Shown here: in pieces, positions 7,112 through 9,289 of the stretch
How positions within the stretch are numbered: position 1 is the first letter of the stretch
Layout: every line of letters starts with the position of its first letter
Assembly: GCA_031423995.1 (NCBI GenBank)
Contig: JANPGO010000019.1
Span: 1-9,289 of the forward strand
Source: STC-74 sp031423995
Lineage (GTDB): Bacteria > Patescibacteriota > Gracilibacteria > BD1-5 > UBA2023
Direction of reading: 5' to 3'
DNA length: 9,289 bases
Made by a program: the position numbers and the translations under genes
The notes under the pieces: generated by a model
What the model saw: only the letters and a program-made list of their open reading frames with translations
Database searches by the model: none
What the model was told of the DNA's origin: nothing

Positions 7112-7186
7112 TGGAGCCACTGACGGGGATTGAACCCGTGACCTCGCCCTTACCATGGGCGTGCTCTACCACTGAGCCACAGTGGC
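7112..7186 (-). tRNA. tRNA-Thr (anticodon GGU)
   Basis: Full cloverleaf on the minus strand, 75 nt with encoded CCA. Acceptor stem GCCACTG/CAGTGGC with U73. The D arm is GCTC-AGTGGTA-GAGC. The anticodon arm is CGCCC-ATGGTAA-GGGCG with U33 and anticodon GGU. The T arm is ACGGG-TTCAATC-CCCGT. It reads ACC and ACU threonine codons. It is not the suppressor-like tRNA-Gly(UCA) that UGA decoding requires; that must lie elsewhere. Its 5' end directly abuts the hemW stop codon. Confidence 0.96.
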
Positions 7187-8404
7187 TTATATTTCGATAA
7201 GCATCCCGATTATAGTATTTTCTCGGAAAATTCAAGCCGGAGTGAGGATGATTTTCTGATCGATAATCTGGATGTCTCCTTTTTCCTCCAGTTCTCTGAG
7301 TATATTGGGTGAGAGTCCTCTGGTACTCAGGGAGAATGTCCTGATTCCATAGATGATCTTCTCGAGTCTGTTCGCTTCATCAGAGAGGACTTCATCATCT
7401 TCGATCTTCTCAGCATAGTATCCACTAAATGAACTCGCATTTGTCCAACGACGACCATCCAGATAGCTTGTTCCTGAGAGTCCGAAGGCTCGAGTATTCG
7501 TATGGTTCCAGTATCCCTGATTGTGCATACTCTCATATCCTAGCTTCGACCAATTCGAGATCTCGTAGTGATGCCACCCGATCGATTCGAAATATGTACA
7601 GATAGATTTATATTCCTCTTGCATCTCATTTTCATTGATTGAGTATTTTTTCCACTCTTTTGGATAGTGTCCAGCCTCTAGCATGTAAACACTTGTGTGG
7701 GTAATATTCGGGAACAACTCATGAAGTTCTCGGATATTCGCGAGGGTTTCTCAGGGTTTCGAGTAGGGAAGTCCGAGGATGAAATCGATGTTGAGAGAGA
7801 TTCAGGATACAATTTTGTCATCCTTGGCGATAGCCAAGGATCTGTGTTTTTCAGAAAGAGATTCTCGTTCCGAGAATGACAAAAGTGAGGATTCAATATT
7901 TCTGAGTGCTTGTAGTATACTCTCTCGATCACTTCGATGGATTGCCTTCAGTGTTTGATTACCCAGACTTTGTACTCAGAGCGAAATACGATTGACTCAG
8001 TGATCAAGCAATCATGCTACATACTCATTTGTGATGTCCTCGGGATTGCATTCGAAGGTTACCTCGCCCCAACCCTCTCCTCAAGGAGAGGGTGTTTGAA
8101 AACATTCGAGAATCGATCCTACTTCACCCAGTGTGAGAATCGAAGGGGTTCCTCATCAGAAATAGATTGTATTGATTTCCATCATGGCGAGCGCATCATT
8201 GCGATCTGGAGAACAACAAGAATTGTTTTTTTCTTCCTGGATTGCTTCGTACCTCGCAATGACGGGTATAAAATATTCCCGAATTTCCTTCTTCAGATAC
8301 TCGATATATCTTCGTTTTTTCAGCTCAGTAAAAACCGGTGTCAGTGCGAATTTGCAATATGGACACTTCTGTCTACAAAATGGGATGTGGAGGTAGAAGT
8401 TCAA
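7187..8404 (-). CDS. hemW: Radical SAM heme chaperone HemW-like protein with three in-frame repeat-derived insertions
   Basis: 405 residues with nine UGA-Gly codons; ends TAA. HemW is a radical SAM protein of the HemN/CPO-like family that carries heme to acceptors; older annotations call it coproporphyrinogen oxidase. Seen: FYLHIPFCRQKCPYCKF with the C10-x3-C14-x2-C17 cluster motif; YFGGGTPSIL (83-90), its GGG spelled UGA-UGA-GGA; FECNPEDI; GVNRISLGVQSLGN; IDFILGLPYSKPGET; HTSVYMLE; HYEISNWSKLGYESMHNQGYW; C-terminal LTPAG (last Gly UGA). Three palindromic repeats lie in the coding sequence in frame, at residues about 47-76, 104-114 and 172-197, in loops between conserved blocks, making it longer than the usual 375-380. 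The TTG at 8404 is chosen because the protein normally begins just before YLHIPFC and an upstream stop leaves no ATG. Whether the enlarged protein still works is unknown. Confidence 0.92.
7209..7236 (-). promoter_or_regulatory. Promoter of tRNA-Thr inside the hemW 3' end
   Basis: On the minus strand a perfect TATAAT (7214-7209) lies 16 bases after CTTGAA (7236-7231), or 15 after TTGAAT. Transcription would begin about 15 bases before the tRNA. The -35 box overlaps the UGA-Gly codon of LTPAG in hemW. Confidence 0.55.
7811..7887. repeat. Palindromic repeat inside hemW (insertion 3)
   Basis: Ends TTTTGTCAT (7813-7821) and ATGACAAAA (7876-7884) are a perfect nine-base inverted repeat. Each arm is itself a hairpin: ATCCTTGGC-GATA-GCCAAGGAT (7820-7841) and ATTCTCG-TTC-CGAGAAT (7861-7877). 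It encodes HemW residues about 172-197, a polar Ser/Glu/Lys stretch not expected in the family, just before VSGISLNIDFILGLP. Confidence 0.85.
8061..8093. repeat. Palindromic repeat inside hemW (insertion 2)
   Basis: A nine-base stem ACCCTCTCC/GGAGAGGGT with a TCAA loop (8072-8093), plus the flank acctcgcccca. On the coding strand it reads CCTTGAGGAGAGGG and then TTGGGGCGAGGT, a sequence type often seen as an intergenic repeat in bacteria. It encodes TPSPGGEGWGEV; the first Gly of GGE is UGA. Confidence 0.85.
8181..8264. repeat. Palindromic repeat inside hemW (insertion 1)
   Basis: The ends TCATGGCGAG (8182-8191) and CTCGCAATGA (8253-8262) are inverted with one mismatch. The CTCGCAATGA end is preceded by GGATTGCTTCGTAC, a common bacterial intergenic repeat motif. 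An inner AACAA/TTGTT pair forms a small stem. It encodes HemW residues about 47-76, with a Cys pair and a Glu/Lys/Asn run not typical of the family. Confidence 0.82.
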
Positions 8405-8476
8405 GAAGCTACAATGAATGGTGGGTAGAATATATTTATTTTTTATTTAAGTATCCACACCAGACTTCTTAAAATA

Positions 8477-8504
8477 TTGACAAGTTATTTATTTGATATA
8501 ATAT
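8477..8504 (+). promoter_or_regulatory. Promoter of the 101-aa orphan gene
   Basis: Perfect TTGACA (8477-8482) is followed after 16 bases by TAATAT (8499-8504); a perfect TATAAT also lies at 8497-8502, but only 14 bases away. The leader to the ATG would be about 35 bases. The intergenic stretch 8405-8546 is very AT-rich and shows no other gene. Confidence 0.5.
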
Positions 8505-8546
8505 ATTACCATAATAATAATCCCCAAAGCAGTATTACTATTTCAT

Positions 8547-8852
8547 ATGAATATTCCAGAATTATTCTGACTCGAAAATACTCGTTGGTGGCTAGATATA
8601 GAAGATAAGGTAGTTGTGGAGTGAGGAAGCTGAGAGCAATTAAGTTGCCCACCTCATTATTCCCCTCATAGAATCCCAAATATATGACCTCCTATAGCCG
8701 ATGAACCATGTCATTTTCATCGTGCATCGTGGCGTATGACACATCATATTCCTTGATGTAGGCTTCTTCTATGTCCGAATTTTGATAGAATGGCTTGAGA
8801 GTATTCTAAAGAAACTGGAAGAAGAGTTTGGTGGATTATTTCAAGAAAATAA
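8547..8852 (+). CDS. Hypothetical Cys/His/Trp-rich protein, 101 aa
   Basis: An ATG-to-TAA frame with six UGA-Gly codons, invisible under the standard code. Not recognised. It opens with MNIPELFGLENTRWWLDIED, followed by an acidic-Gly stretch (VVVEGGSGEQL). It then has a cluster of potential metal ligands: SCPPH, PHRIP, EPCHFHRASWR, THHIPGCRLLLCPNF (four Cys and about seven His). It ends in a basic Trp-rich tail (GRRVWWIISRK). The Cys/His spacing suggests zinc binding, but no known finger pattern is matched. No membrane segment. A promoter-like site lies upstream; the gene stands alone, divergent from hemW and convergent with adk (15 bases between stops). Its codons are more AT-rich than those of the core genes. 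Confidence 0.68.
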
Positions 8853-8867
8853 CACATCACACTATTT

Positions 8868-9289
8868 TTACTTCTGTACAACCTTCTCTACATACTCGAA
8901 TATCTCATCTTCACTCTGGTTCGCATCGATCGTATAGATCGCATGTCCAGTATCGCGCCAGATATCGAGGAGGGGAAGTGTATCAGAAATAGACCATGCA
9001 ATACGTTTACGAATCGCTTCTTCAGTATCATCAGATCGGACGACGAGCGTGTTTCCTGTTTTTGGATTGGTATCACCGGTGAATGAGGCAGGAAACGTCT
9101 CCTGTGTTACTGGGTCAATACGACGACCGCAGAGACGCTCAACCGCTCTATCTTCAGCAAGTTCGAAGTAGATGACATCGAAATCTCACCATACTTTCTC
9201 CATGGCGTCATTTTGGAACTTATCACGGATAGCACCATCGATCAAAATACTTTTATCTTTATTCTTTTCGATGAAATTTTTAGAAAGTT
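8868..9289 (-). CDS. adk: Adenylate kinase, C-terminal part
   Basis: The 3' 140 codons of a minus-strand gene that begins beyond the right edge; ends TAA; one UGA-Gly (VWGDF). Adenylate kinase interconverts ATP, AMP and ADP in the cytosol. Seen: ILIDGAIRDKFQND (the family's DGFPR region with the Arg kept but F-P changed to A-I), FDVIYFELAEDRAVERL, then CGRRIDPVTQETFP (Arg-rich LID start), a LID without the four-Cys zinc site, LVVRSDDTEEAIRKRI (R-x-DD motif) and LPLLDIW, GHAIYTIDAN, and a C-terminal helix. The R and DD residues that contact nucleotide are present. The P-loop is outside the window. Related nucleoside monophosphate kinases are possible because of the altered DGFPR, but the LID and RSDD favour Adk. 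Confidence 0.86.

Noticed and set aside
7112..7186. tRNA-Gly identity because of U73 and the G1-C72 pair.
   Set aside because: The anticodon loop reads ATGGTAA, giving GGU for threonine; U73 occurs in threonine tRNAs of some bacteria.
8061..8093. The CCCTCTCC hairpin as a transcription terminator.
   Set aside because: It lies inside hemW, has no T-tract, and the coding frame continues on both sides with conserved HemW motifs.
7811..8264. The spaced palindromes as a CRISPR array.
   Set aside because: The three elements differ in sequence and length and are not direct repeats with uniform spacers.
7937..8428. A 163-aa plus-strand open frame.
   Set aside because: It lies antisense to the well-supported hemW gene and matches no family.
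1..9289. UGA as tryptophan (table 4) or selenocysteine.
   Set aside because: Conserved positions with UGA are Gly in known families, UGG is the Trp codon in the same genes, and UGA is too frequent for selenocysteine.

Overview
The window comes from a bacterium that reads UGA as glycine (translation table 25), as in Candidatus Gracilibacteria (BD1-5) and Absconditabacteria (SR1) of the Patescibacteria/CPR. With the standard code nearly every gene is broken. With UGA as Gly, continuous proteins appear whose conserved glycines sit on UGA: GGGTPS of HemW (UGA-UGA-GGA), LTREGL of GreA, FGG of a FemAB-type transferase, and NRISLGVQS of HemW. About sixty in-frame UGAs were counted by hand. All complete genes end in UAA or UAG and none in UGA. 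UGG is used for Trp in the same genes. The sequence alone does not decide between Gracilibacteria and Absconditabacteria.

Layout. 1-137 (-): start of a STAS-domain protein. 272-1210 (+): FemAB/FemX-type aminoacyltransferase. 1291-1369: intergenic palindromic repeat. 1389-2316 (-): TPR protein followed by a DUF177/YceD-like protein. 2454-2837 (+): orphan of 127 aa whose stop overlaps the stop of rlmN. 2834-6683 (-): secE, nusG, a membrane-anchored protein of unknown function, greA, a DUF212 (YuiD-like) membrane protein, and rlmN, probably transcribed from a promoter ahead of secE. 6851-8404 (-): hemW, tRNA-Thr(GGU) and a glycine-rich 77-aa ORF, ending near a short hairpin. 8547-8852 (+): Cys/His/Trp-rich orphan of 101 aa. 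8868-9289 (-): 3' part of adenylate kinase. No stretch over 300 bases lacks a gene.

The core genes concern transcription elongation (NusG, GreA), translation (RlmN, tRNA-Thr, YceD-like), secretion (SecE), the cell envelope (FemAB type, DUF212), nucleotide balance (Adk) and heme handling (HemW). SecE-NusG is the usual pair, but NusG is not followed by ribosomal protein L11.

Most notable observations: (i) the UGA=Gly code; (ii) HemW carries three different palindromic repeat elements inside its coding sequence, all in frame, one of which stays open only because UGA is Gly; (iii) start codons lack Shine-Dalgarno purines and are mostly preceded by a pyrimidine tract; (iv) three small AT-rich orphan genes that standard-code annotation would miss; (v) hemW ends exactly where tRNA-Thr begins, so the tRNA promoter lies inside the hemW coding sequence.
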